Source of the DNA: Hydrogenophaga sp.
Lineage (GTDB): Bacteria > Pseudomonadota > Gammaproteobacteria > Burkholderiales > Burkholderiaceae_C
Direction of reading: 5' to 3'
Assembly (NCBI RefSeq): GCF_030158645.1
Contig: NZ_JAOASO010000071.1
Coordinates: forward strand, 1 to 49,087
Length of the DNA stretch: 49,087 bases
Shown here: positions 17,044-26,334 of the stretch, piece by piece
How the letters are laid out: each line of letters begins with the position of its first letter
How positions within the stretch are numbered: the stretch's first letter is position 1
The notes under the pieces: model-generated
What the model saw: the letters and a program-made list of their open reading frames with translations, nothing else
Databases searched by the model: none
What the model was told of the DNA's origin: nothing
Position numbers and translations under genes: made by a program

Positions 17044-20000
17044 CTACCCCAACTGGCGGAGCTCTCTGAGTGCCACAGAGACAGGCGCGAGATCGGGCGC
17101 CAGACCGGCGATGCTCTCGTGCATGTCGTTGATGCGCGCGATCGCCTTCGCATGCTGCTCCTGCCACTCGGCCAGCGTCTGCTGGCTGCTGAGCAGCGAC
17201 AGCACCAGTTGACCGGCGATCGAATACACGTCGTCGCGCGCGCTGGCGCGGGCCTGCGACTGCCACATCGAATCGGTCGGCAGCTGGCCGATGCGCTGAC
17301 GCCAGCGGTCCAGACCCAGCGTGTTCTCGATCGCAAAGTAGGTGCGCGCAGCCTGCTCCAGCGTGCTGCCGGCCTTGGCCGCCACGTCCACCAGATCGAG
17401 CACCGGGTACAGGTGGTCCAGCACGGTGAGGTCATCGGCGAGTTGGGCGTCCACGCCGGCCTGCACCAGGCGGGCGCTGGCGGCTTGCCATGACGCCAGT
17501 GCGGTCGCGGGCAGCCACTGCTCGACGTGCTCCCGCAGCATGCGGGCCGCGGGCCGGTATCTGGCGATCAGCGTGGGCAGGTCGCCCTGGCCGCGGTGGC
17601 GCAGCATCCAGCGGCTGGCGCGCTGCGCGATGGTGGCCAGCTGTGTGAGCAGGCGCAGCTGCAGCTCGGTCGTGACCTTGTTGTCCAGCGCGTCGATCTG
17701 GTCCCAGATCGGCTCCAGCGCGAACACCTCGCGCGCCAGCGTGTAGGCGCTGACCACCTCGGCCGCGGTGCACGACGCTTCGTTGGCCAGGAAGTTGACG
17801 AAGGTCGCACCCACCCTGTTGACCACGGTGTTGGTCATGAAGGTCGCGATGATCTCGCGCTTGAGCGGGTGCTGCGCAATGAAGTCCGCATGGCGCTCGC
17901 CGAGCACCGCGGGGAAATACATGGTGAGCACACGCGCGTAGAACGGGTCGTCGGGCAGGCTGCTGGCGCACAGCTCGTCGAACAGGTTCATCTTGGCGTA
18001 GGCCATGAGCACGGCGTTCTCGGGACGGGTCAAACCCTTCCCTTCGCGCTTGCGTTTGGCCAGCTCCGCGTCGGCGGGCAGGAACTCGATGGCGCGCTTG
18101 AGCAGACCGATCTGTTCCAGCCAGTGCATGAGGTTCTGCTGACCGTCGAGCAGGTACACGGGTCGGGTGGCGGCCAGCTCGATCTGCTGCGTCTGGTAGT
18201 AGTTGTCCTGCAGCACGAGAAGACCCACCTCGTTCGTCATGCTGGCCAGCAGATCGTTGCGGCTCTCCAGCGTGAGGCCGCCGGCTTCCTGCACGGCACC
18301 CAGCAGGATCTTGATGTTGACCTCGTGGTCGGAGCAGTCCACACCGGCGGAGTTGTCGATGGCATCGGTGTAGATCAGGCCGCCGGCCTGGGCGAACTCG
18401 ATGCGGCCGTTCTGCGTGCAGCCGAGGTTGCCGCCTTCGCCGAACACCTTGCAGCGCAGCTCGTTGCCGTTGACGCGGAAGGCGTCGCCCGCCTTGTCGC
18501 CCACCTGGGCGTGGCTCTCGTAACTGGCCTTCACATAGGTGCCGATGCCGCCGTTGTAAAGCAGGTCCACCGGGGCCTTGAGGATGGCGTTGAGCAGCTC
18601 GTTGGGCGCCATGGCGGTGGCCTCGGTGCCGATGACGGCGCGCGCCTGCGGGCTCAGCGGAATCGACTTGGCGCTGCGCGGGAACACGCCACCGCCCTCA
18701 CTGATGAGGGCCTTGTCGTAGTCGTCCCAGCTGGAGCGCGGCAGCTTGAACAGGCGCTCGCGCTCGGCGTAGCTGGCCGCAACGTCGGGGCTCGGGTCGA
18801 TGAAGATGTGGCGGTGGTCAAACGCCAGCACCAGCTTGATTTGCGTGGACAGCAGCATGCCGTTGCCGAACACATCGCCCGACATGTCGCCGATGCCGGC
18901 CACGGTGAAGGGCTGGGTCTGCGTGTCCACGCCGAGGCCGCGGAAATGGCGCTTGACCGATTCCCACGCGCCGCGCGCGGTGATGCCCATCTTCTTGTGG
19001 TCGTAGCCCACCGAGCCGCCCGAGGCGAACGCGTCGCCCAGCCAGAAGCCGTAGGCCGCGCTGACGCTGTTGGCGATGTCGCTGAAGGTGGCCGTGCCCT
19101 TGTCGGCGGCGACCACCAGGTAGGGGTCGTCCTCATCAAAGCGCACCACGTCGGTGGGCGGCACCACCGCACCCTTCACCAGGTTGTCGGTGACGTCGAG
19201 CAGGCCGGAGAGAAAGGTCTTGTAGCAGGTCACGCCCTCGGCCAGGAAGGCCTCGCGCTCGCTCGCGGGCGGCGCCTTCTTGAGCACGAAGCCGCCTTTG
19301 GAGCCCACCGGCACGATCACGGTGTTCTTCACCATCTGCGCCTTCACCAAGCCCAGGATCTCGGTGCGGAAATCTTCGCGCCGGTCGGACCAGCGCAGAC
19401 CACCACGCGCCACCTTGCCGCCACGCAGGTGCACACCCTCGACGCGCGGCGAATACACCCAGATCTCGAACAGCGGCTTGGGTTCGGGCACGTTGGGGAT
19501 GTCGCGCGGGCTGAGCTTGAAGCTCATGCAGGCCTTGCCGCGCTGGTAGGCATTGGTGCGCAGCGTGGCCTGGAGGGTGCTGAGGAACTGGCGCAGCACG
19601 CGGTCTTCTTCCAGGCTGGCCACCTCGGCCAGCAGGGCTTCGAGCGCCTGCACCTGGGCACTGATGCGCTCGGCGCGCGCATCCGATTTCGCCGGGTCGA
19701 AGCGGATGGCGAACAGCTCGGCCAGGCCTTGCGCGATCGCGGGGTTCTTGTTGAGCGTGTCTTCGATGTAGCTCTGGCTGAACGCGAAGCCCAGCTGCTT
19801 GAAGTAGCGCACGTAAGCGCGCAGCACCGAGATGGCGCGCGCATCGAGCTCGGTGGAAAGCACCAGGCGGTTGAGCGCATCGCTCTCGACTTCCTGGCGC
19901 CAGACGGCCTGGAACAGTTCCTCGAAACGGAACTTGAGGCGGTCCACATCCAGCGCCTGGGCAAACTGCAGACCCCAGTCGTGGATCCAGTAGCCTGGCG

Positions 20001-21669
20001 CGGCCAGGTGGTAGGGGTGCTCGTCGATCACCCGTGCGCCCATCGATTCCATCACCGGCATGGCGTCGGACAGCGTGATCTTCTGCGTGGCGTAGGTCTT
20101 GAAGCGCACCTGGCCCTCGCGCTGGTAGAGCCTGAGTGCCAGCGGCTGTGTTTCGCTCAGCCCGCTGAGCACGGCCGCGTCGCTGGCCGCGGTGTCGGCG
20201 TCGAAATGCTCGCGGTACGCGGTGGGGAATGCGGCCACCAGGGCTTCCAGGCCGCTGGCGCTGCGGCCGCTCTGGCCCAGCAGAACCGCGTTCACGCCGT
20301 CGACCCAGCGCTTGCAGGCCTCGGCCACGCGGGCTTCGAGCTGCAGCAGGTCCACCTGCGCGGGCAGCTTGTCTTTGGCGCGCACGATGTAGTGGATGCG
20401 CGCGAGCGCGCTGTCGGTGAGCATGGGCGTGAATTCGACGGAGGCGGCGTCGAAGGCCTCGGTGAACAGGGCGCCGAGCTTCACGCGCAGCTCGGTGGTG
20501 TACACATCGCGCGGTACGTACACCAGCAACGACGCCAGGCGACCGAAGGCGCCGCGGCGCATGAACAGGCGCACACGCTGGCGCTCCTGCAGGCGCAGGA
20601 TGCCCATGGCGTGCTGCTCCAGCGTGGCGGCGTCAATCTGCAGCATCTCGTCGCGCGGGTAGGTCTCCAGGATCGCCTGCAAGGCCTTGTGCGCATGGCT
20701 GCCGGTGACCACGCCGGCGTGGGCCATGACCTGGGCGACGTGCTGGCGCACCACCGGGATCTGCTCCACCGAGGCGGCGTAGGCGGCCGACGTGTACAGG
20801 CCGAGGAAGCGGCTTTCACCGACCAGCTGGCCAGCCGCGTCCAGGCGCTTGACGCTGATGGCGTCGAGCCAGGCCGGGCGGTGCACGGTGGAGCGGCTCA
20901 TCGCCTTGGTGGACAGCACCAGGCCGGAGTCGGACACGAACTGTTCGGCGGGCTGGGCCGGCAACACCTGGGTACCGGGGGCCTTCAGCAGGCCGAGCGC
21001 GGTGCCCGGCACCGGCACCAGCACCTGGCCTTTGAGCTCGTAGTCTTCGGCGGCCAGAAAGGTGAAGTGGCCCTTTTCGAGCCAGGTCAGGAAGGCCTTG
21101 GCTTCGTCGGCCACCGAGGCGTCCAGCGCGGTGAAGCTGGCGTTGAGCACCTGCACGCGCGAGAGCATGGCGCGCCAGTCCTGCACAGCCAGACGCACAT
21201 CCTGCAAGGTGTCTTCAATGGCCTTGCGCAGCGCCACCGCCTCGGGGTCGGACGCGAGCCGGTCGCACTCGACCAGGATGCACGAGACCACCTGGCCATC
21301 GCCCGCGCCGGTCTGTGCGGCACCGGTGATCTGCGCGACATGGCCGGCCGCGTCGCGCGTGACGCGCAACAAGGGATGAACGATCCAGTGCAAGGTGCGC
21401 CCGCTGCGGTTGACGGCCATGCCCACCGAGTCCACCAGAAACGGCATGTCGGGATGGATGATCTGCAGCACGTGGGTACCGCTCTCGGGGACCCGATCCC
21501 GGGGCAGTTCCAGCAACTGCAAGCGCACCTCGCCCGCCGACGAAGCACCGAGCAGGGCCTGGTGTGCGGCTGCCAAGGTCTGAAGCCAGGCGGGGTCGCG
21601 GCTGCGCAATTCTTCGGGGTCCGCGGCGGCGAAATACAGGTCCTGGAAACTCGGTTTCATGGTCGGCAT
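17044..21669 (-). CDS. NAD-dependent glutamate dehydrogenase, giant (180-kDa) type
   Basis: A 1541-residue enzyme of the large bacterial NAD-GDH class (often called gdhB/GDH2), which oxidatively deaminates glutamate to 2-oxoglutarate and ammonia in the cytoplasm. Regulatory ACT-like regions occupy the first ~700 residues. The catalytic core lies around 740-1200, with GGLRWSDRREDFRTE, KNTVIVPVGSKGGF, DMSGDVFGNGML and GEGGNLGCTQ. Length matches the family (about 1500-1650). The start is ATG 21669, but ATG 21660 (MKPSFQDL) is as good; neither has a clear Shine-Dalgarno. It stands alone as a transcription unit. A TAGAAT -10-like hexamer lies 40 bases upstream. Confidence 0.95.
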   Translation of the reverse strand: MPTMKPSFQDLYFAAADPEELRSRDPAWLQTLAAAHQALLGASSAGEVRLQLLELPRDRVPESGTHVLQIIHPDMPFLVDSVGMAVNRSGRTLHWIVHPLLRVTRDAAGHVAQITGAAQTGAGDGQVVSCILVECDRLASDPEAVALRKAIEDTLQDVRLAVQDWRAMLSRVQVLNASFTALDASVADEAKAFLTWLEKGHFTFLAAEDYELKGQVLVPVPGTALGLLKAPGTQVLPAQPAEQFVSDSGLVLSTKAMSRSTVHRPAWLDAISVKRLDAAGQLVGESRFLGLYTSAAYAASVEQIPVVRQHVAQVMAHAGVVTGSHAHKALQAILETYPRDEMLQIDAATLEQHAMGILRLQERQRVRLFMRRGAFGRLASLLVYVPRDVYTTELRVKLGALFTEAFDAASVEFTPMLTDSALARIHYIVRAKDKLPAQVDLLQLEARVAEACKRWVDGVNAVLLGQSGRSASGLEALVAAFPTAYREHFDADTAASDAAVLSGLSETQPLALRLYQREGQVRFKTYATQKITLSDAMPVMESMGARVIDEHPYHLAAPGYWIHDWGLQFAQALDVDRLKFRFEELFQAVWRQEVESDALNRLVLSTELDARAISVLRAYVRYFKQLGFAFSQSYIEDTLNKNPAIAQGLAELFAIRFDPAKSDARAERISAQVQALEALLAEVASLEEDRVLRQFLSTLQATLRTNAYQRGKACMSFKLSPRDIPNVPEPKPLFEIWVYSPRVEGVHLRGGKVARGGLRWSDRREDFRTEILGLVKAQMVKNTVIVPVGSKGGFVLKKAPPASEREAFLAEGVTCYKTFLSGLLDVTDNLVKGAVVPPTDVVRFDEDDPYLVVAADKGTATFSDIANSVSAAYGFWLGDAFASGGSVGYDHKKMGITARGAWESVKRHFRGLGVDTQTQPFTVAGIGDMSGDVFGNGMLLSTQIKLVLAFDHRHIFIDPSPDVAASYAERERLFKLPRSSWDDYDKALISEGGGVFPRSAKSIPLSPQARAVIGTEATAMAPNELLNAILKAPVDLLYNGGIGTYVKASYESHAQVGDKAGDAFRVNGNELRCKVFGEGGNLGCTQNGRIEFAQAGGLIYTDAIDNSAGVDCSDHEVNIKILLGAVQEAGGLTLESRNDLLASMTNEVGLLVLQDNYYQTQQIELAATRPVYLLDGQQNLMHWLEQIGLLKRAIEFLPADAELAKRKREGKGLTRPENAVLMAYAKMNLFDELCASSLPDDPFYARVLTMYFPAVLGERHADFIAQHPLKREIIATFMTNTVVNRVGATFVNFLANEASCTAAEVVSAYTLAREVFALEPIWDQIDALDNKVTTELQLRLLTQLATIAQRASRWMLRHRGQGDLPTLIARYRPAARMLREHVEQWLPATALASWQAASARLVQAGVDAQLADDLTVLDHLYPVLDLVDVAAKAGSTLEQAARTYFAIENTLGLDRWRQRIGQLPTDSMWQSQARASARDDVYSIAGQLVLSLLSSQQTLAEWQEQHAKAIARINDMHESIAGLAPDLAPVSVALRELRQLG

Positions 21670-21708
21670 CCGGTCAGATGGTGGTGGTCGGGGGGCAAGG
21701 TGTGCGCG

Positions 21709-21714
21709 ATTCTA
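21709..21714 (-). promoter_or_regulatory. Candidate -10 box for the glutamate dehydrogenase gene
   Basis: On the minus strand TAGAAT matches 5 of 6 bases of the sigma-70 -10 consensus and would start transcription about 33 bases before the ATG. No good -35 box is present at 16-18 bases, so the promoter may need an activator. Confidence 0.3.
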
Positions 21715-21820
21715 GGAGCGCCCCAGCGGGCAAAACCGCCCCAGACAAGGATTGCATGGACCCATGCCATGCCTTCATGCAGCAAACGCATGATGCGCCT
21801 GCGGGCATGAATTCGCCATG

Positions 21821-21841
21821 AAAAAACCCCGCAGAGCGGGG
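21821..21841 (-). terminator. Rho-independent terminator ending the nuo-NUDIX-DUF1178 run
   Basis: On the minus strand: CCCCGC, loop TCT, GCGGGG, then six T. It lies 33 bases beyond the DUF1178 stop and is the first clear intrinsic terminator after secG, so it probably closes the whole complex I transcription unit. Confidence 0.88.
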
Positions 21842-21874
21842 CTGGATGGGGGCTGGATGGCGGCGTGGAGCGCG

Positions 21875-22342
21875 TTACTGCAAGGTTTCCTTGACCGCCG
21901 GCAGCATCGGCAGTGCGATGACCTCGATGCCCTCTTCCAACATCGCCAGGGCTTCCTGCGGGCTGGCCTGCCCACGGATGTTGCGGTGCTCGGTTTCGCC
22001 ACTGTGCATGGCGCGCGCCTCGTCGGCAAAACGTTCGCCCACATCTTCCGTGTTCGCCACCACCTCGCGCAGCGCCCTGAGCATGCGGGCCTGAAGGGCG
22101 GCCAGTTCGGGGCTCTGCGCGTGGTTGCTCATCGGCACGGAGACCGTCGATGGCGCGTCCATGTCGTGGCGGCCCGAGCGCAGGTTCAGCCGAGGGGCCG
22201 ACAGCTTCTTGTGGATGTGCGCATCGCCGCACAGCGGACACGTGACGAGGCCTCGGCCCAGCTGGCTCACAAAATCGTCTTCGGAGCCGAACCAGCCTTC
22301 AAATTCGTGCTGGTGGGCGCATTGCAGGTTGAGGACCTTCAT
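21875..22342 (-). CDS. DUF1178 family protein, putative zinc ribbon
   Basis: A 155-residue cytoplasmic protein of the DUF1178 family, function unknown. The N-terminus MKVLNLQCAHQHEFEGWF with Cys8 and the CPLCG pair (Cys35, Cys38) look like a zinc ribbon. The remainder is helical with an HRNIRGQAS motif and a hydrophobic end. It is the last gene of the nuo run, starting inside the NUDIX stop (ATGA overlap of 4 bases). This order after nuoN recurs in Burkholderiales and Alphaproteobacteria. Confidence 0.88.
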   Translation of the reverse strand: MKVLNLQCAHQHEFEGWFGSEDDFVSQLGRGLVTCPLCGDAHIHKKLSAPRLNLRSGRHDMDAPSTVSVPMSNHAQSPELAALQARMLRALREVVANTEDVGERFADEARAMHSGETEHRNIRGQASPQEALAMLEEGIEVIALPMLPAVKETLQ

Positions 22343-22947
22343 GACCTGGATTGTCCCGTGAAAGTCTCGTCAGCAGAGTCGTTCCATGACAACGCCCATT
22401 CGCCGCTTTGCACGTTCTGCAGCCACATCGACCCTATGAGGGTCTTGCTGTCAGTGACTTCCCCGCTGAAACACCAGGCCCGCAGCTCGGCGGGCGTGGC
22501 GGTGAACACGTCGAGAAACTCACCGTCGTCGAGTTGGCGCTCGCCGGGTGTGAGACCGCGCGCAAACCAGATGTCGATGGTCTCGTCGGAGTACGCCACG
22601 GTGGGCGCCAGGCGGCCGGCGAAGGCCCACTCCCGCGCGCTGTAGCCGGTTTCCTCCAGCAGTTCGCGCTGGGCGCACACCAGGCTGTCTTCACCTGCGT
22701 CAAGCTTGCCCGCGGGAAACTCGATCATCACGGCCTGCTGAGGGTGGCGGAACTGGCGCTCCAGCACCACCCGGCCGTCGTCCAGCAGACCGATGACCAT
22801 GACCGCGCCCGGGTGCAGCACGTATTCACGCGTGGACTCGGCGCCATTGGGCAGGCGCACCGTGTCGCGCACCACGTGCAGAAAGTTGCCGCGCAACAGT
22901 TCGGTGCGCGACAGCGGTGTTTCTCGCAGGTGGCTGTCTTCGTTCAT
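22339..22947 (-). CDS. NUDIX hydrolase, ADP-ribose/ADP-sugar pyrophosphatase type
   Basis: A 202-residue NUDIX hydrolase. The NUDIX box runs GKLDAGED through CAQRELLEETGY and fits G-x5-E-x7-R-E-x2-E-E-x-G; the preceding MIEFPAGKLD is typical of ADP-ribose pyrophosphatases (NudF). It probably clears ADP-ribose or related nucleotide sugars derived from NAD. The start MNEDSHLRET is fixed by its ATGA overlap with the DUF2818 stop, and its own stop overlaps DUF1178 in the same way. Location at the end of the NADH dehydrogenase operon fits an NAD-metabolite housekeeping role, by inference. Confidence 0.92.
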   Translation of the reverse strand: MNEDSHLRETPLSRTELLRGNFLHVVRDTVRLPNGAESTREYVLHPGAVMVIGLLDDGRVVLERQFRHPQQAVMIEFPAGKLDAGEDSLVCAQRELLEETGYSAREWAFAGRLAPTVAYSDETIDIWFARGLTPGERQLDDGEFLDVFTATPAELRAWCFSGEVTDSKTLIGSMWLQNVQSGEWALSWNDSADETFTGQSRS

Positions 22948-23246
22948 CCTCGGTGGCGATAAAGGTAGCGGTAAACGAAGCCGGGGAAGGCCAGCGTGAT
23001 GAAGAGCGCGCCGGTGGTGGCGTAGAACTCCCAGCCTTGCGGTGCAATCTGCCCGGCGCGCTGCTCCAATGCAAGGCCGAGCGCGCCGACGATGAAGTAC
23101 AGCAGCACCATCTCGCCCAGCCGCATCCAGAGGGTCTTGGGCAGGCTGCGCGGAATGACAGCCAGCCAGCGTTCGTTGATGAAGGGCAGGTTGGCGGCCA
23201 CCAGCGCGGCGACCAACACCAGCCAGATGGAGAAACTGTGGTTCAT
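22944..23246 (-). CDS. DUF2818 family small membrane protein
   Basis: A 100-residue membrane protein with three predicted hydrophobic segments: about 7-20 (IWLVLVAALVAANL), 45-60 (MVLLYFIVGALGLAL) and 76-92. It fits the DUF2818 family, found just downstream of nuoN in Burkholderiales. The conserved PFINERWL follows helix 1. It may be an accessory or assembly factor of complex I; that is inferred purely from position. It starts 57 bases after the nuoN stop and overlaps the NUDIX start by 4 bases. Confidence 0.87.
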   Translation of the reverse strand: MNHSFSIWLVLVAALVAANLPFINERWLAVIPRSLPKTLWMRLGEMVLLYFIVGALGLALEQRAGQIAPQGWEFYATTGALFITLAFPGFVYRYLYRHRG

Positions 23247-23303
23247 GGTGGGAGGTGTGAGCCGGCCCCACCGGCGAAGTTCACCGGACCAGGGCCGCGT
23301 CCA

Positions 23304-24800
23304 TCAAGCGAGAAGCGCCGCCACGGCTTGGGCGCACAAGGCCATGAGGCCACCGGGCAGGATCCCCAGCAGCAACACCAGCGCGCCGTTGACCGAGAGC
23401 ACCGAACGCGCGTCGAGGCCCGCCTCGATGTCGGCGGTCTGCGTGGGCGCGTCGAAGTACATCACCTTGACCAGGCGAAGGTAGTAGAAGGCGCCGATCA
23501 GCGACATGATCACCGCGAACACCGCCAGGCCCACGTAAAACGCACCGCTGGAAGCCAGCAAGGCCTGAAGCACCGAGAGTTTGGCGTAGAAGCCCACCAG
23601 CGGCGGCACGCCGGCCAGCGAGAACATGCAGATCGCCATGACGCCGGCGTACAGCGGGCTGCGCTGGTTGAGGCCGGCGAGGTCGCTGATGTTTTCCGAC
23701 TCGAAACCGCTGCGCGAGAGCAGCAGGATCACACCGAAGGTACCCAGCGTCGTCAACACGTAGGTGATGACGTAAAACATGGACGAACTGTAGGCGTTGG
23801 CCATGTTGCCGGTGTCGCCGTTCACCACGCCGGCCAGCAGGCCCAGCAGCATGAAGCCCATTTGTGCGATGGTGGAAAACGCCAGCATGCGCTTGAGGTT
23901 GGTCTGCGCGATGGCGGCGAAGTTGCCCACCAGCAGCGACATCACGGCCAGCACCGCGAGCATCTGCTGCCAGTCGAAGGCGAGTGGCTGCAGGCCTTCG
24001 ACAAGCAGGCGGATCACGATGGCGAATGCCGCGAGCTTGGGCGCGCCACCGATCATGAGGGTGATGGCGGTGGGTGCGCCGTGGTACACGTCGGGCACCC
24101 ACATGTGGAAAGGCACCACGCCGAGCTTGAACGCCAGACCGGCCACCACAAACACCAGACCCAGCGTGAGCACCTGGGCCGAACCCTTGAGCGTGGCCTC
24201 GCCGCCCGCGATGGACTGCATCACTTCGGGCAGCGCCAGCGAGCCGGTGGCGCCGTACACCATGGACAAGCCATAGAGCAGGAAACCGCTGGCCAGCGCG
24301 CCCAGCACAAAGTACTTCATGGCCGCTTCGGTGGCCTGCACGTCGTCGCGGCGCAGCGCCACGAGCGCGTAGCTGGAGAGCGTGAGCAGTTCGAGACCGA
24401 GGTAGATCACCAGGAAGTTGTGGCCCGAGATCATGACGAACATGCCCAGCAGCGCGAACATGGCGAGCGTGAACATCTCGCCGCCGCGCAGCATGTCGCG
24501 CTGGCCGGCATAGCCCCGACCGTACACCAGCGTGATCATCATGGCGATGGTGGCAAAACACTTGAGCCAGTTGCCCATGGGGTCGCTGACGATCATGCCG
24601 CCGAAGCCCAGGGTGGTGGTGCCCGAGGAGGCCGCCATGGCGAGCAAAACAGCGACCGCGCCCAGCGAGAGCAGCGTGAGCACATAGGTCGCACCGCGCA
24701 GGGGCGACTTCACCGTCAGATCGGCCAGCGCGATCACGCAGGCCATCGTCAGCAGGAGGATTTCAGGGTAGGCCGCGACCCAGCTGAGCTTGTCAATCAT
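23304..24800 (-). CDS. nuoN: NADH-quinone oxidoreductase subunit N
   Basis: A 498-residue antiporter-like membrane subunit of respiratory complex I, one of three proton-translocating modules in the membrane arm. About 14 transmembrane helices are visible. Proton-channel features include the Glu of the [14 protein letters not shown] helix and the Lys-containing [21 protein letters not shown] segment, with [15 protein letters not shown] following. Length is normal for NuoN. It is the last nuo gene, 34 bases after nuoM. Confidence 0.97.
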   Translation of the reverse strand: MIDKLSWVAAYPEILLLTMACVIALADLTVKSPLRGATYVLTLLSLGAVAVLLAMAASSGTTTLGFGGMIVSDPMGNWLKCFATIAMMITLVYGRGYAGQRDMLRGGEMFTLAMFALLGMFVMISGHNFLVIYLGLELLTLSSYALVALRRDDVQATEAAMKYFVLGALASGFLLYGLSMVYGATGSLALPEVMQSIAGGEATLKGSAQVLTLGLVFVVAGLAFKLGVVPFHMWVPDVYHGAPTAITLMIGGAPKLAAFAIVIRLLVEGLQPLAFDWQQMLAVLAVMSLLVGNFAAIAQTNLKRMLAFSTIAQMGFMLLGLLAGVVNGDTGNMANAYSSSMFYVITYVLTTLGTFGVILLLSRSGFESENISDLAGLNQRSPLYAGVMAICMFSLAGVPPLVGFYAKLSVLQALLASSGAFYVGLAVFAVIMSLIGAFYYLRLVKVMYFDAPTQTADIEAGLDARSVLSVNGALVLLLGILPGGLMALCAQAVAALLA

Positions 24801-24834
24801 TGTTCGTTCTCTTGTGTCGTGTGGCGGGCCCGGC

Positions 24835-26313
24835 TCACTGGGGCAACTTGGAAACCGCCACGTGGCGCAGCAACTCCGCCACGGAGGCGTCCATCACGTC
24901 GGTGAAAGGCTTGGGGTACACGCCCATGAAGAGCACGGCCAGCGCCAGCACCGCCATCACGAGGAACTCGCGCGCGTTGAGGTCGATCAGGTTCTTCACG
25001 TTGTCGTTGCCCACGGCGCCCAGGTAGACGCGCTTGTACATCCACAAGGAATAGGCAGCACCGAAGATCAGAGCCGAGGCGGCGAGCAGGCCGATCCAGA
25101 AGTTGGCTTTGACTGCTGCGAGGATCACCATCCACTCGCCCACGAAGCCGGCGGTGCCCGGCAGGCCGCAGTTGGCCATGGTGAACAGCAGCGCGAACGC
25201 GGCGAACTTGGGCATGGTGTTGACCACACCGCCGTAGTCGGCGATTTCGCGCGAGTGCACACGGTCGTACAACACGCCGATGCCCAGGAACATCGCGGCC
25301 GACACAAAACCGTGGGCAATCATCTGCACGATGCCGCCGGACACACCCAGGTCGCTGAACACGAAGAAGCCGAGCGTGACGAAACCCATGTGGGCCACCG
25401 ACGAATAGGCCACCAGTTTCTTCATGTCCTGCTGGACCATGGCAACCAAGCCCACGTAGATCACGGCCACCAGCGAGAGAGCGATCATGAGCCAGGCCCA
25501 TTCGTGCGAAGCGTCGGGCAGGATGGGCAGCGAGAAGCGCAGGAAGCCATAGGCCCCGAGCTTGAGCATGATGGCCGCCAGCACCGCAGAGCCGCCGGTG
25601 GGTGCTTCGACGTGCACGTCGGGCAGCCAAGTGTGCACCGGCCACATGGGCACCTTGACCGCGAAGGCCGCGAAGAAGGCAAAGAACAGCAGGGTCTGCG
25701 CGGTGCCGCTCAGCGGCAGCCGGTACCAGTCGGCCAGGGCGAAGCTGCCACCGGACACGGTGTACAGATAGATGAGCGCCACCAGCATCAGCAGCGAGCC
25801 CATCAGCGTGTACAGGAAGAACTTGAACGCGGCGTAGATCTTGTTCGGGCCGCCCCAGATGCCGATGATCAGGTACATCGGGATCAGCGTGGCTTCAAAG
25901 AACACATAGAACAGCATCGCGTCCTGCGCGCTGAACACGCCGATCATCAGACCCGAGAGGATCAGGAAGGCGCCCATGTACTGGTTCACGCGCGTCGTGA
26001 TCGACTCCCAGCTGGCCACGATCACCACCACGTTGATGAACGCGGTCAGCAGCACCAGCCACAACGAGATGCCATCCACCCCCAGGTGGTAGTGGATGTT
26101 GAAGTCCTCGATCCAAGGGGCTTTTTCGACGAACTGCAGCGCAGCGGTGCCGAGTTGGAAACCGGTGTAGAGCGGCACCGTGACCGCGAGACCCACGACA
26201 GCACCCACCAACGCGATCCAGCGCACCATCGGTGCCTGATCGTCACGGCCCAGGGCCAGCAGCACGACGCCAAAAAAGATGGGCGTCCAGATGGCAAGGC
26301 TCAGCAAACCCAT
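24835..26313 (-). CDS. nuoM: NADH-quinone oxidoreductase subunit M
   Basis: A 492-residue antiporter-like membrane subunit of complex I between NuoL and NuoN in the membrane arm. Conserved features are the channel Glu in [17 protein letters not shown], the Lys in [18 protein letters not shown] followed by [12 protein letters not shown], and [16 protein letters not shown]. The start at [13 protein letters not shown] is 21 bases after the nuoL stop. Normal length and no defects. Confidence 0.97.
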   Translation of the reverse strand: MGLLSLAIWTPIFFGVVLLALGRDDQAPMVRWIALVGAVVGLAVTVPLYTGFQLGTAALQFVEKAPWIEDFNIHYHLGVDGISLWLVLLTAFINVVVIVASWESITTRVNQYMGAFLILSGLMIGVFSAQDAMLFYVFFEATLIPMYLIIGIWGGPNKIYAAFKFFLYTLMGSLLMLVALIYLYTVSGGSFALADWYRLPLSGTAQTLLFFAFFAAFAVKVPMWPVHTWLPDVHVEAPTGGSAVLAAIMLKLGAYGFLRFSLPILPDASHEWAWLMIALSLVAVIYVGLVAMVQQDMKKLVAYSSVAHMGFVTLGFFVFSDLGVSGGIVQMIAHGFVSAAMFLGIGVLYDRVHSREIADYGGVVNTMPKFAAFALLFTMANCGLPGTAGFVGEWMVILAAVKANFWIGLLAASALIFGAAYSLWMYKRVYLGAVGNDNVKNLIDLNAREFLVMAVLALAVLFMGVYPKPFTDVMDASVAELLRHVAVSKLPQ

Positions 26314-26334
26314 GATGTTCTTCTTCCTCTTGTT

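Noticed and set aside
17527..21810. A 1427-codon open frame on the plus strand opposite the glutamate dehydrogenase gene
   Set aside because: Its translation is low-complexity (Gly, His, Gln, Arg, Val rich) and mirrors codon bias of the conserved 1541-residue gene on the other strand. High-GC coding DNA often leaves an antisense frame open.
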